Shown: piece after piece, positions 1 through 8,857 of the stretch
How the letters are laid out: every line of letters begins with the position of its first letter
Numbering within the stretch: position 1 is the first letter of the stretch
From: Pluralibacter sp. UBA7423
GTDB lineage: Bacteria; Pseudomonadota; Gammaproteobacteria; Enterobacterales; Enterobacteriaceae
DNA: 64,000 nt
Assembly: GCA_002470465.1 (NCBI GenBank)
Contig: DKMD01000035.1
Span: 35,717 to 99,716, forward strand
Direction of reading: 5' to 3'
Program-made: the position numbers and the translations under genes
Notes under the pieces: generated by a model
The model's database searches: none
What the model was told of the DNA's origin: nothing
What the model saw: only the letters and a program-made list of their open reading frames with translations

Positions 1-1
1 G

Positions 2-1075
2 TGGGTGCCAACCTCGATGACCGCCTATCTGGCTGGCGGGATGTTTTTACAGTGGCTCCTTGGGCCGCTGTCGGACCGTATTGGCCGTCGTCCGGTGATG
101 CTGACCGGCGTGGTATGGTTCATTGTCACCTGCCTCGCCACGCTGCTGGCGCAAAACATTGAACAGTTCACCTTCCTGCGCTTCCTGCAGGGCATCAGCC
201 TGTGCTTTATTGGTGCGGTGGGCTACGCCGCAATTCAGGAGTCGTTTGAGGAAGCGGTGTGTATCAAAATCACCGCGCTGATGGCGAACGTAGCGCTGAT
301 TGCGCCGCTGCTCGGGCCGCTGGTGGGGGCCGCCTGGGTGCACCTTGCGCCCTGGGAAACGATGTTTGTGCTGTTTGCCGCCCTGGCGCTGATCTCCTTT
401 TTTGGCCTGCAGCGGGCGATGCCGGAAACCGCGACGCGGCTCGGCGAGAAGCTGTCGGTAAAAGAGCTTGGCAAAGACTATGGCCTGGTGCTGAAGAACC
501 TGCGATTTGTGGCCGGAGCGCTGGCGACGGGCTTTGTCAGCCTGCCGCTGCTGGCGTGGATTGCGCAGTCGCCGGTGATTATCATCAGCGGGGAACAGGC
601 CAGCACTTACGAATATGGCCTGCTGCAGGTGCCAATATTTGGTGCACTGATTGTCGGCAACCTGGTGCTGGCGAAGCTGACCTCGCGCAAAACCGTGCGC
701 TGGCTGATTATCGCGGGAGGCTGGCCGATTATGGCCGGATTGGTTATCGCCGCAGCTGCAACCGTTGTGTCCAGCCACGCTTATCTGTGGATGACCGCAG
801 GCTTAAGCGTTTACGCTTTCGGCATCGGGATAGCCAACGCGGGCCTGGTACGTTTGACCCTGTTCGCCAGCGACATGAGTAAGGGCACGGTATCAGCGGC
901 GATGGGGATGCTGCAGATGCTGATTTTCACCGTCGGTATTGAGGTGAGCAAGCACGCCTATCAGTCTGGTGGCAACGGCCTGTTCAGCGTGTTTAACCTT
1001 GCTAACGGCCTAATCTGGCTGGGGCTGATTGCCTACTTCCTGAAGGATAAAGCGGTCGGTAGTTCGCAGCAGTAA
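2..1075 (+). CDS. mdfA: MdfA multidrug efflux MFS transporter, 5' truncated by window edge
   Basis: The reading frame is open from the window start and its residues match the E. coli Cmr/MdfA drug:proton antiporter closely throughout. By comparison with E. coli about 52 N-terminal residues lie outside the window, including the acidic residues of the first helix that bind cationic drugs. The MFS motif A ([11 protein letters not shown]) is visible near the start, followed by about eleven hydrophobic helices and the antiporter-like stretch [10 protein letters not shown]. Known role of the family: inner-membrane export of chloramphenicol, lipophilic cations and some other drugs in exchange for protons. 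Its neighbour in E. coli, ybjH, is absent here; a REP element follows directly. The truncation is an artefact of the window, not a pseudogene. Confidence 0.95.
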   Translation, partial: WVPTSMTAYLAGGMFLQWLLGPLSDRIGRRPVMLTGVVWFIVTCLATLLAQNIEQFTFLRFLQGISLCFIGAVGYAAIQESFEEAVCIKITALMANVALIAPLLGPLVGAAWVHLAPWETMFVLFAALALISFFGLQRAMPETATRLGEKLSVKELGKDYGLVLKNLRFVAGALATGFVSLPLLAWIAQSPVIIISGEQASTYEYGLLQVPIFGALIVGNLVLAKLTSRKTVRWLIIAGGWPIMAGLVIAAAATVVSSHAYLWMTAGLSVYAFGIGIANAGLVRLTLFASDMSKGTVSAAMGMLQMLIFTVGIEVSKHAYQSGGNGLFSVFNLANGLIWLGLIAYFLKDKAVGSSQQ

Positions 1076-1083
1076 ATTGATGA

Positions 1084-1160
1084 AATGCCGGGCGGCACGT
1101 TGTTTGCCCGACCTACAGAAGCGCGATTTGTAGGCCGGGTAAGGCAGCGCCGCCACACGG
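1084..1160. repeat. REP/BIME-type intergenic repeat
   Basis: Two inverted GC-rich units (gccgggcggc and a tgtaggccgggtaaggc-type unit) lie between mdfA and the convergent ybjI. The layout is that of a bacterial interspersed mosaic element as found at 3' ends of enterobacterial genes, where such elements stabilise mRNA or bind gyrase or IHF. Confidence 0.75.
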
Positions 1161-1173
1161 AAATGACCACCCG

Positions 1174-1989
1174 TTAACAGAAAGGCGCTTCCCGCCTTAA
1201 AACTTTATCAATCACCTGCAGCACGCCTTCGTCATTGTTGTGCGGGGCGCGGTGGTTGGCCGCTTCAATGGCCGCTTCGCACGCATTCTGCATCGCAAAG
1301 CCAAACCCCGCCTGGCGCAGCATCTCCAGGTCGTTGCCGCTGTCACCGAACGTCACGACTTCATGATCCTCAATACCCCAGCGCTGTTGCAGGATGCGCA
1401 GACCGTTGGCTTTGTGCACGCCCGGAATGATCAGATCGATATTGCCGTGCCCCGTAGTGACGGCGGTCATCAGGTCGCCGACGCCCTCATGCAGGGCTTT
1501 CTGGACCTCCGGCACCAGCCTGTCTGGCAGGTTCAGGCCAAACTTCAGGAAGGTATCGTCCAGTTTATCGAAGCTGTCGACAAACTCAAGGCGGTGATAA
1601 TAGAGCGCGGCCATCGCCTTCAGCTCATCGTTGTAGCGCTTCAGGGTATATGCACTGCGCTTGCCGCAGGCGATGATTTCCACATCCGGCAGGGTGTGCA
1701 GAAAATCCACTACCTTACGGAAATGCCCGGCAGGCAGCTCGCAGTTGAAAACATCTTCCCCCGCATCCCGCACCCAGCCGCCGTTTTCGGCCACGAAGGC
1801 TATCTCATCGGCCATCTCCGGAAAGAAGGAAATTAGCTGCCAGTACTGGTTGCCGCTGGCGACCACAAAGCGAATGCCCTGGGCCTGCATCTGCTGATAC
1901 TGTGCGAGAAAGCGCGTCCGGTTGTAGCGCTTATCATCGTTGAGAAAGGTTCCATCCATATCGACGGCAATCAGTTTGATACTCATCAT
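1174..1989 (-). CDS. ybjI: YbjI, HAD-superfamily (Cof-type) sugar/FMN-precursor phosphatase
   Basis: A 271-residue Cof-type HAD hydrolase. Motif I is DMDGT with the nucleophile at Asp10 and the general acid at Asp12; motif IV reads [10 protein letters not shown] near residue 215; the region between is a C2-type cap. The family dephosphorylates small phosphorylated sugars, and E. coli YbjI acts on the riboflavin precursor 5-amino-6-(5-phosphoribitylamino)uracil and on FMN. The start was taken at the ATG that overlaps the ybjJ stop codon by four bases (ATGA), which suggests translational coupling. A second ATG follows immediately and is equally possible. Cytoplasmic, Mg-dependent by family. Confidence 0.92.
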   Translation of the reverse strand: MMSIKLIAVDMDGTFLNDDKRYNRTRFLAQYQQMQAQGIRFVVASGNQYWQLISFFPEMADEIAFVAENGGWVRDAGEDVFNCELPAGHFRKVVDFLHTLPDVEIIACGKRSAYTLKRYNDELKAMAALYYHRLEFVDSFDKLDDTFLKFGLNLPDRLVPEVQKALHEGVGDLMTAVTTGHGNIDLIIPGVHKANGLRILQQRWGIEDHEVVTFGDSGNDLEMLRQAGFGFAMQNACEAAIEAANHRAPHNNDEGVLQVIDKVLRREAPFC

Positions 1990-3188
1990 GCACTCTCCGT
2001 AGCGGGTTCAGATTCAGGTTTGGCGACCGCGCGTGCCACCAGTGCGGCAACTATGACTAACGACAGCACCGCCAGCATGGCGCTGCGCAGGCCGTAATGC
2101 TCACCGAGGAAGCCGAGGAGCGGCGGGCCCACGAGGAACGCCAGGTAGCCGGTGGTGGCGACAACGCTGACGCGGGTTGGCGCGTCCGGGCCGGTGTCGC
2201 TGGCGGCAGAAATGGTGAGTGGGAAGCCGAGTGACGCACCGAGCCCCCAGAGAATAACGGAGACGCCGGCAACCCAGTCGACGTCAACAAAGATAATCAG
2301 CGCAATGCCGAGTGCACCCATGATGGCGCTGGCGCGAACGACGGCCACGCGGCTGTAGCGGTCGATAAACCAGCCGCCGGTAAAGCGCCCGACGGTCATC
2401 CCGAGGGTAAAGCCTGCGTAAATCAGCGAACCGGAGGTTGGGCTGAAGCCGTGACCGTCCACCATCAGCAGCGGCAGCCAGTCGTTGGCGGAGCCTTCGG
2501 CAAAGGCCATCGCCAGCACCACCACGCCAATCAGCATAAGCTGCCCGTCCCGCCAGAACGGCACGCCTTTTTCGTGATGCTCGCTGTTTTCGGCGGAGTT
2601 TTTACCGGTACCTTCGGGAATGGCTTTAATGGCAATCGCAATGGGTGCAATGCCGAAGAGCGCGGCGAGAAGAATATGGATCGTGGCAGGTGTTCCAAAC
2701 GCCGTCAGCGCCATGCCGATACCGGCACCGACCAGCGTGCCGAAGCTGTAAAAGCCGTGCATCATGGGCAGCACGGTCTTTTTCATTTCTCGCTCGACGG
2801 CGGCACCTTCAACGTTAATGGCCACTTCGGCGGCCCCGAAGCTTGCGCCAAAGACCATCAGACCAAAGGCGAAAAAGAAGGGTGAGGCGAGCCACAGCGC
2901 GAGGCTCAGCATGAGCATTCCGACCAGTGCGCAGGACATGGTGGTGCGAATGACTTTGCGGGTGCCAAAGCGCTTAACCAGCCACGCCGAGCAGAGTATG
3001 CCGCTCATCGAGCCTATCGACAGGCCAAACAGCACAATACCCATTCCGGCCGTATTGACCGACAGAATGTCACGGATGGCGGGCGTTCGCGTGGCCCAGG
3101 AGGCCATCAGCAGGCCTGGCAAAAAGAAGAACATAAACAGCGCCCACATACGCAACTGCAGGGCCCGGCGGGGAGAAAGCGACGTCAT
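1986..3188 (-). CDS. ybjJ: YbjJ, MFS family inner-membrane transporter
   Basis: About 400 residues with roughly twelve hydrophobic segments and strong resemblance to E. coli YbjJ (402 residues). The open frame extends 60 codons further upstream, but that extension runs through the operator and into the promoter of rcdA. The ATG giving [11 protein letters not shown] matches the orthologue, so it was chosen. The substrate is not known. The gene is divergent from the TetR-type gene rcdA and shares its control region, so RcdA probably represses it. It overlaps ybjI by four bases, making a two-gene operon. Confidence 0.9.
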   Translation of the reverse strand: MTSLSPRRALQLRMWALFMFFFLPGLLMASWATRTPAIRDILSVNTAGMGIVLFGLSIGSMSGILCSAWLVKRFGTRKVIRTTMSCALVGMLMLSLALWLASPFFFAFGLMVFGASFGAAEVAINVEGAAVEREMKKTVLPMMHGFYSFGTLVGAGIGMALTAFGTPATIHILLAALFGIAPIAIAIKAIPEGTGKNSAENSEHHEKGVPFWRDGQLMLIGVVVLAMAFAEGSANDWLPLLMVDGHGFSPTSGSLIYAGFTLGMTVGRFTGGWFIDRYSRVAVVRASAIMGALGIALIIFVDVDWVAGVSVILWGLGASLGFPLTISAASDTGPDAPTRVSVVATTGYLAFLVGPPLLGFLGEHYGLRSAMLAVLSLVIVAALVARAVAKPESEPATESA

Positions 3189-3234
3189 CCGTATACTGCC
3201 TGTACAAAAAGAGGGAGAGACAACACTAGCAAGG

Positions 3235-3254
3235 TTGTGTACATTTGTACACAA
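3235..3254. promoter_or_regulatory. Palindromic operator between ybjJ and rcdA
   Basis: The arms TTGTGTACA and TGTACACAA are exact reverse complements separated by two bases. The site lies 18 bases before the rcdA start and inside the divergent control region. A 2-fold symmetric site with TGTACA halves is what a TetR-family dimer binds, so autoregulation by RcdA and control of ybjJI are the obvious inference. Confidence 0.75.
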
Positions 3255-3272
3255 ATCACAAAAGGAAAAATG

Positions 3273-3815
3273 ATGGCCCGTAGACCCAACGATCCGCAAC
3301 GACGCGAAAGGATCCTGCAGGCGACGCTGGACACCATCGCGCATCACGGTATTCAGGCAGTCACGCACCGCAAAATCGCCAGCTGCGCCGACGTGCCGCT
3401 GGGGTCGATGACTTATTATTTCAGCGGCATAGACGCGCTACTCGAAGAAGCGTTCAGCGGCTTCACCGATGAAATGCTGGTGCAATACAAAGCGTTTTTT
3501 GCCGAAGTGAACTCCCCACAGCAGGCCTGTGACGCCATCACGCAGCTGATTTTCAGCGCGCAGGTCACGACGACGCGCAACATGGAACTGATGTATCAGC
3601 TGTATGCGTTTATCGGCTGCAAACCGGCGCTTAAAAACGTAATGCAAAACTGGATGCAGGGCAGCCAGCAGGTGCTGGAGCAGTGGTTCGATCCGGCAAC
3701 CGCCCGCGCGCTGGATGCGTTTATCGAAGGAATGACGCTGCATTTTGTCACAGACCGTGCGCCGCTGGGTAAAGCGGAGATCCGCGAGATGGTGGGGAGA
3801 ATTGCCCGCCTGTGA
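3273..3815 (+). CDS. rcdA: RcdA (YbjK), TetR-family transcriptional regulator
   Basis: A TetR-family repressor of about 180 residues. The N-terminal helix-turn-helix covers roughly residues 31-50 ([20 protein letters not shown]), followed by an all-helical ligand domain. In E. coli RcdA activates csgD and other stress and biofilm genes. The ATG at 3273 lies seven bases from AGG of a Shine-Dalgarno; the ATG just before it has a shorter spacing, and more upstream starts would sit inside the palindromic operator. Divergent from ybjJ. It ends 7 bp from convergent rcnR. Confidence 0.9.
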   Translation: MARRPNDPQRRERILQATLDTIAHHGIQAVTHRKIASCADVPLGSMTYYFSGIDALLEEAFSGFTDEMLVQYKAFFAEVNSPQQACDAITQLIFSAQVTTTRNMELMYQLYAFIGCKPALKNVMQNWMQGSQQVLEQWFDPATARALDAFIEGMTLHFVTDRAPLGKAEIREMVGRIARL

Positions 3816-3822
3816 AAGTGGG

Positions 3823-4095
3823 TTATTTGATATAGGAGTCGAGTACTTTCAGCACCACATCCAGATCGGCCTCGCGCTGAACTTCATCTTCCTGATGGAC
3901 GATATGCTCCGTCAGATGGCCTTTGATCACTTCCCGCATTAACCCGTTCACTGCCCCGCGAATGGCGGCAATTTGCTGCAACACTGCTGCGCACTCGTGC
4001 GGCTCATCGAGCATATTTTTCAGGGCGTTAACCTGTCCCTGAATTTTGTTCGCGCGGGCTTTCAGCTTTTGTTTATCACGGACGGTATGGGACAT
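3823..4095 (-). CDS. rcnR: RcnR, Ni(II)/Co(II)-responsive repressor
   Basis: A 90-residue protein of the CsoR/RcnR family, all-helical and tetrameric. The metal ligands known from E. coli are present at the expected positions: His3, Cys35, His60 and His64. The family releases DNA on binding nickel or cobalt. The ATG at 4095 gives the family length; the frame runs 14 codons further upstream but without family residues. It is divergent from rcnA across two matching operators. In E. coli K-12 rcnR-rcnA is elsewhere on the chromosome, so here the pair has been inserted or retained between rcdA and ybjL. Confidence 0.95.
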   Translation of the reverse strand: MSHTVRDKQKLKARANKIQGQVNALKNMLDEPHECAAVLQQIAAIRGAVNGLMREVIKGHLTEHIVHQEDEVQREADLDVVLKVLDSYIK

Positions 4096-4145
4096 GCTTC
4101 GATCTCCACGGCGGTAAAAGTCGGGCCATAATACCATCGGCGATC

Positions 4146-4180
4146 TACTGGGGGGTAGTATTGTATACTGGGGGGGAGTA
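4146..4180. promoter_or_regulatory. Two RcnR operators (TACT-G-tract-AGTA)
   Basis: Two sites stand in tandem: TACTGGGGGGTAGTA at 4146-4160 and TACTGGGGGGGAGTA at 4166-4180. Each has the TACT/AGTA ends around a G-tract that RcnR recognises in E. coli. The centres are 20 bp apart, so both sites face the same side of the helix. They lie between rcnR and rcnA and explain metal-induced transcription of both. Confidence 0.93.
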
Positions 4181-4217
4181 GAATGCGCCGCATCAATACC
4201 GGATGAGAGAACGCCTT

Positions 4218-5075
<858 letters not shown>

Positions 5076-5076
5076 T

Positions 5077-5877
5077 CTAGCCGCTGGTGGTGGCGCCTGC
5101 CGTGACGTTAACGACGGTGGCGGTCATGGAATTTGCCCGTTCTGATGCCAGGAAAGTCATCACCCCAGCTACTTCTGAGAGTGTTGGCAGGCGCTTCAGC
5201 ATTGTGCTTTGCGCCGCGCCACCTAACCACTGCTCAACGGTTATGCCCATCGCCTGCGCCTTTGGTGCAAAGATTTCGGCCGTATAAGACCCGGCGGCAA
5301 CCGCATCGACAATGGCATGAGAACGCACACCAACCACTCGAATGTTCTTTGGCCCAAGCTCACTGGCGAGCGATTTAACGAAAGCCTCGGTGCCTGCACA
5401 GCCGACAATATGACCCAGATGATTTGGCATCACCATCGCTCCGGCGGGTGCGACAACAGTCAAAATCACACCCGCCCGATCGCCACCCATATGTGGCGTC
5501 ACCGCTTTTGAAATGTTGAACATGGCTGACAAAAACGGATCGAATCCTTGCCTGAATTCAGACAGGCTGAGCTCCAGAATCCCTTTACCCTGATCGTGCA
5601 TAAAACCCGTAGCATTCACGACGATGTCAATTCCGCCGGTTTGTTGGGCCAGTTTTGCCGTCTGGTTAAGCGTGGATTGTTCATCAAGAACATCAACGAT
5701 GAGGGTATTTGCAGCGAATCCTGCTGCGCGTACTTCGGCCAGAGCATTTTCGAGTCGAGCCTGTTCGCGAGCGAGAAGCCAGACCCGAGCACCTTCCCGC
5801 GCCATCGCCAGCGCGACCGAACGGCCTATTGCGCCGCTGCCTCCAAAGATCACAGCAATTTTGCCCTGAAGTATCAT
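5077..5877 (-). CDS. Atypical short-chain dehydrogenase/reductase-like protein
   Basis: A 266-residue protein with the SDR Rossmann fold: the cofactor loop GGSGAIG at residues 12-18, NATG at 88-91 in place of NNAG, and the structural Asn at 121. The catalytic positions are all changed. Where the family has Ser there is Val142/Ala143, the Tyr position is His156 and the Lys position is Cys160 (GHIVGCAGTEAF). It may therefore bind NAD(P)(H) without normal SDR chemistry. The ATG at 5877 follows GAGGGG at good spacing; upstream codons lack homology. It is convergent with rcnA. Substrate unknown; not present at this place in E. coli K-12. Confidence 0.75.
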   Translation of the reverse strand: MILQGKIAVIFGGSGAIGRSVALAMAREGARVWLLAREQARLENALAEVRAAGFAANTLIVDVLDEQSTLNQTAKLAQQTGGIDIVVNATGFMHDQGKGILELSLSEFRQGFDPFLSAMFNISKAVTPHMGGDRAGVILTVVAPAGAMVMPNHLGHIVGCAGTEAFVKSLASELGPKNIRVVGVRSHAIVDAVAAGSYTAEIFAPKAQAMGITVEQWLGGAAQSTMLKRLPTLSEVAGVMTFLASERANSMTATVVNVTAGATTSG

Positions 5878-6305
5878 CACGGTTCCCCTCACGTATTCGT
5901 CTTTCAGAAGTATGGGTAATATGCAGACTGGTGCAAGTTGGCCGGAAACCTGGCTAAAGCTCTTCACGCCGAATATTACGAACGCAGGAAAAAAAGCGAA
6001 AGGTTGTTATGCCGTGAAACCTTTACACGAAGGTTTTAAAGGTGACTTGATCATGAGCCTTTGCAATATTGAGCACAGGGTTCAGTAAGCTGAGGCGTGG
6101 CATGGGCTTCATGGCCTGATTATGACACTGGCATTGATAAAACCACTTCAATGAATCAATAGATTTTATGAATGCTGTCAAATCAACACATATAAAAGAT
6201 GTTTTATATCAATCCATTAGGATTAATCGCTCATTTACCAACCGATTTTAAAAGATTAGAATTGCCTGGAAATCATCCGTATAAATCATGAGGGATTATA
6301 AATCT
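5878..6305. other. AT-rich spacer upstream of the SDR-like gene and the hcp cassette
   Basis: No gene seen in these 428 bases. A perfect 7-bp inverted repeat (AAACCTT/AAGGTTT, 6017-6036) lies about 140 bases upstream of the SDR-like gene and could be an operator. Bases 6150-6300 are markedly AT-rich and presumably carry the hcp promoter. The 12-mer TTTTATATCAAT at 6202-6213 recurs after the cassette. Confidence 0.5.
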
Positions 6306-6791
6306 ATGGCAATTCCATCCTATTTGTGGCTGAAAGATGACGGCGGGGCAATCATCAAGGGTTCGGTTGATGTACAAGATCGTGAATTCTCTATCGAAAT
6401 ATCTTCGTTCAGCCACAATTTGTATATTCCGACAGACAATAACACGGGAAAGTTAACGGGTACGCGTGTACATGGCGCACTCATCTTTGAAAAAGAGTTT
6501 GATAGCTCATCCCCATATTTATTTAAAGCTGTGGCGACAGGCCAGACGTTGGAGAGTGCTGAATTCAAATGGTATCGCATCAACGATGCGGGCCAGGAAG
6601 TTGAATATTACAACATGCTGCTTGAAGGGGTGAAGATTGTTTCCGTCACTCCGATGATGCATGACACCAATATAGTAACTAATGTTGGCCACCGCGAGCA
6701 GGTTCAGCTTCGTTATGCAAAAATCACATGGCGCTACGTTGATGGGAATATCCAGTTTGCTGATGCCTGGAATGAACGTGTAACCGGATAG
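6306..6791 (+). CDS. hcp: Orphan Hcp, type VI secretion tube protein
   Basis: A 161-residue Hcp-family protein, unrelated to the hybrid-cluster gene of the same name later in the window. Recognisable family stretches are MAIPSYLWLKDDGGAIIKGS, IPTDNNTGKLTGTR, SSSPYLFKAV and AEFKWYRINDAGQEVEYYN. Hcp hexamers stack to form the inner tube of the T6SS and carry effectors in their lumen. Start chosen at MAIPS, the conserved family start, rather than six codons upstream. No other T6SS structural gene is nearby, so it is an orphan copy. It is the first gene of a three-gene cassette with 10 bases to the next gene. AT-rich compared with flanking core genes, suggesting transfer. Confidence 0.92.
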   Translation: MAIPSYLWLKDDGGAIIKGSVDVQDREFSIEISSFSHNLYIPTDNNTGKLTGTRVHGALIFEKEFDSSSPYLFKAVATGQTLESAEFKWYRINDAGQEVEYYNMLLEGVKIVSVTPMMHDTNIVTNVGHREQVQLRYAKITWRYVDGNIQFADAWNERVTG

Positions 6792-6801
6792 GTGGTGGCT
6801 G

Positions 6802-7245
6802 ATGGATTCAGTGGAAGAACTTACCGGAACATATTTCTACAGGGGATTTTCCAACCTGACAGCTGGCGAACTGCTGTTCTGGATTTTTCTTGATGAAACT
6901 GCCGAACAACTCGGAACAGAAGATTTGTTCACTGTCGCTTTGATTTTGTTGGGGCAGCCGGATATACCCACGAGAGGAAAGCCTGCGCGGTCCACGCCTG
7001 GAACTTCTCCTCTAAGTTCGCAGTTGCGGCACTGGCTGAATATCGAAACACGGCGATTACCTACACTGACAACAGGTAGCATTAAAAGAATGAAGTTTGC
7101 CTATGTCACAAATTTGGGGGCTTTTGTCGGCAGGTGGATACCCATCATTGGAGAAATCATTATTGCCAATGATGTCGCTCAAATTGCTTATCGGGTAACG
7201 ACGAAATACAACACCATTGCCAGAGGGAACGACAAGATATGGTGA
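6802..7245 (+). CDS. Hcp-linked small membrane-associated protein, candidate T6SS cargo
   Basis: A 147-residue protein starting 10 bases after hcp. The N-terminal half has a hydrophobic helix (AGELLFWIFL) and a segment around a GQPDIPTRGK motif. The C-terminal half has one strong hydrophobic stretch (ipiIGEIIIANDVAQIAY, about residues 112-130) and ends YNTIARGNDKIW. I recall similar proteins beside orphan hcp genes in enterobacteria, but no function is established that I know of. Inference: cargo delivered with this Hcp, perhaps acting on membranes. The next gene overlaps its end by seven bases, a coupling typical of effector and immunity or chaperone pairs. Confidence 0.6.
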   Translation: MDSVEELTGTYFYRGFSNLTAGELLFWIFLDETAEQLGTEDLFTVALILLGQPDIPTRGKPARSTPGTSPLSSQLRHWLNIETRRLPTLTTGSIKRMKFAYVTNLGAFVGRWIPIIGEIIIANDVAQIAYRVTTKYNTIARGNDKIW

Positions 7246-7571
7246 CCGATGATGACGTTATTGCGTGGTACTGCGAGCGGTTTAATAAGCCAGGCCTTTT
7301 CACTAAAAAACGTTGGCCTGTCACGATTGATACAAGTTTGAGCACAGGTGACTACGTTTGGGCCAGTGAGACAGGGGCAGAGATCATGAAGGAGTATTTC
7401 GAACGGTTCGATGTTGACTCTTCCGGCTTTGATTTTTACCGCTATTGGCCTGTTGAAACCTTCTTTCTGTATGCACTTTTCACTTGTGGCAAGGGAGACG
7501 ATGAACCCGAGCCGCTAACGCTTCGCATGCTTGCTGAGTCTGCACGAACTGGGGTTTGGCTTTATGGTTGA
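7239..7571 (+). CDS. DUF1493-like small protein, candidate immunity protein or chaperone
   Basis: A 110-residue acidic cytoplasmic protein resembling the DUF1493 family of enterobacteria in the region YFERFDVDSSGFDFYRYW and at the C-terminal PLTLRMLAESARTG. No signal peptide or membrane helix is visible. Its ATG lies inside the last codons of the preceding gene (7-base overlap), so the two are translated together. DUF1493 proteins have no settled function; position suggests partner, adaptor or immunity protein for the gene before it. Start chosen for the coupling; no strong Shine-Dalgarno of its own. Confidence 0.65.
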   Translation: MVTDDDVIAWYCERFNKPGLFTKKRWPVTIDTSLSTGDYVWASETGAEIMKEYFERFDVDSSGFDFYRYWPVETFFLYALFTCGKGDDEPEPLTLRMLAESARTGVWLYG

Positions 7572-7640
7572 TTCCGTAACTACTGGTTATGTTGTTAAAA
7601 CTCTATAAAAGGCGGCTGATACAGCTCAAGATATTTTATA

Positions 7641-8129
7641 TCAATGGTTAGTCTTTCTACGATTTCTTATCCAATCGCCAATTGGATCGGCGGTTGTTTC
7701 ATGAAGTATCATTATGGATTTTTTAAAAATATCGGTAAATGCAGTTGCAGCTCTTGCTAATGCAACAAAACCAAGAGAGTTAGTAAGAGTTATGAATAAG
7801 ACAGGGTGCTGTTCGGCCCAGGTCGTGAAGTTTTTTGATGGCGCCTCTCCATATATGGAATAGCAATAGGTTAAAGATATTAAATAAATAAAAACAAATG
7901 CTGTTTCTATGTTCCAAATCGCATTGAGAATGTTTTTAGGTAATTCTGATAGACCATTTCTCAATATAAGTGCGCTTACAAGACAAAGCCCAAAGAAAAC
8001 TGCGCCTATATATTTGATGACAAATTTAAAGAATTCATCATCAACTTGATCCCAGGCATAAGTTATGGCGAGTATGACCCCTAAAAGTGAAATATAGAAT
8101 CGCCACGGAAGATTGAATCGATAATTCAT
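7641..8129 (-). CDS. Unknown four-helix membrane protein
   Basis: About 162 residues with four hydrophobic segments: roughly residues 7-24, 34-57, 70-90 and 112-130. No family recognised. The ATG at 8129 has GGAG seven bases upstream, whereas the longer frame up to 8228 starts without such a site and overlaps phage remnant DNA. It faces the hcp cassette from the opposite strand. AT-rich, with codon use unlike the core genes, so probably acquired. Small proteins with four membrane helices include colicin-type immunity proteins, but nothing in the sequence proves that role. Confidence 0.6.
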   Translation of the reverse strand: MNYRFNLPWRFYISLLGVILAITYAWDQVDDEFFKFVIKYIGAVFFGLCLVSALILRNGLSELPKNILNAIWNIETAFVFIYLISLTYCYSIYGEAPSKNFTTWAEQHPVLFITLTNSLGFVALARAATAFTDIFKKSIMILHETTADPIGDWIRNRRKTNH

Positions 8130-8216
8130 GACATTGCTCCTGAATAGTTGAGATGTGCCCGATGCTTCACAAAGTATCACGATGTCTTCGGACAAATAAT
8201 AATGCACTTTTTCCCC

Positions 8217-8490
8217 ATGAACGCACAACTGACCGAGATCTTGGGCCTGATCACCAACCTGATCCGTACTGGTACTTTAACGGAAGTGAACTGTAGCGGT
8301 TAACTGACTGTGCCAGGCTAAAACCGGCAACCTCAAACTACCTGTCTGACCTGCGGGTGGGTAAGTCATGCTCGTGGTGGGAACTCTTTTTTGGGAGGAT
8401 TTGTGCTTTTCAGCCCTAACAGGAATTTCGAAATCGCTTATGTTCTGCCTTTTGCCTGTGCATACCTTCATGACGCATGAGACTTTTGTG
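8217..8490 (+). pseudogene. Broken P2-type phage baseplate assembly gene (gpV-like)
   Basis: The first 28 codons read MNAQLTEILGLITNLIRTGT and onward to a stop at 8301-8303, matching the start of P2-family baseplate assembly protein V. In later frames the homology continues with stops between: R-V-G-K-S-C-S-W-W near 8353-8382, like the RAGxxxTWW motif of gpV, then FVLFSPNRNFEIAYVLP near 8400-8450, like the gpV stretch before its spike domain. At least two frameshifts or small deletions are needed to join these parts, and the C-terminal spike domain is missing. This is a prophage fossil on the plus strand. Confidence 0.75.
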
Positions 8491-8573
8491 CGCTCAGTAT
8501 GCTGCCCGCAAAAAATCAGCGCTGCGTCATCTCATTCTAAAGGTAGGCAGGGACAATTTGCTTACTGACTAAG

Positions 8574-8596
8574 ACCGGCCGTTGGCGGTTTTTTTT
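8574..8596 (+). terminator. Possible rho-independent terminator
   Basis: A short GC-rich stem (ACCGGCC/GGCGGT with one bulge) with a three-base loop is followed by eight T residues on the plus strand. It probably served the decayed phage genes. Confidence 0.5.
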
Positions 8597-8701
8597 GTGC
8601 CTACCGCCGCCATGGAGAAATCGCTGCCGCCATTTTGTCGCCATCTGTCTTAAAGGTGGCTCGTAAGTGGCTGATTAGGAAGGTCACAAAATCCAGGCAA
8701 C

Positions 8702-8745
8702 AAAAAACCCATCAACCTTGAACCGAATCCGGCGGGGTTGATGGG
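8702..8745 (-). terminator. Rho-independent terminator downstream of ybjL
   Basis: Ten-base perfect arms (CCCATCAACC/GGTTGATGGG) are followed on the minus strand by six T residues. It lies about 110 bases after the ybjL stop in the direction of ybjL transcription. Confidence 0.75.
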
Positions 8746-8857
8746 CTCCACAAAATGGGGACATCAAAGAAAAGCAGTGGCATAAGTTATGACTGACGCG
8801 CTATCAAAAAGTTCTGCCCGTCAGGCGTTTTTTTTCCGCGTTTGCCTTTCTTCAGAT

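Noticed and set aside
1986..3368. 460-residue version of YbjJ using the upstream start
   Set aside because: The extra 60 residues run through the divergent control region and the operator and have no resemblance to MFS proteins.
8130..8228. 33-codon N-terminal extension of the four-helix membrane protein
   Set aside because: The start at 8129 has a good ribosome site and the extension does not; it also overlaps the phage remnant start.
8368..8568. 66-codon frame between the island and ybjL
   Set aside because: Its bases carry the out-of-frame gpV homology, so it is a by-product of the decayed phage gene.
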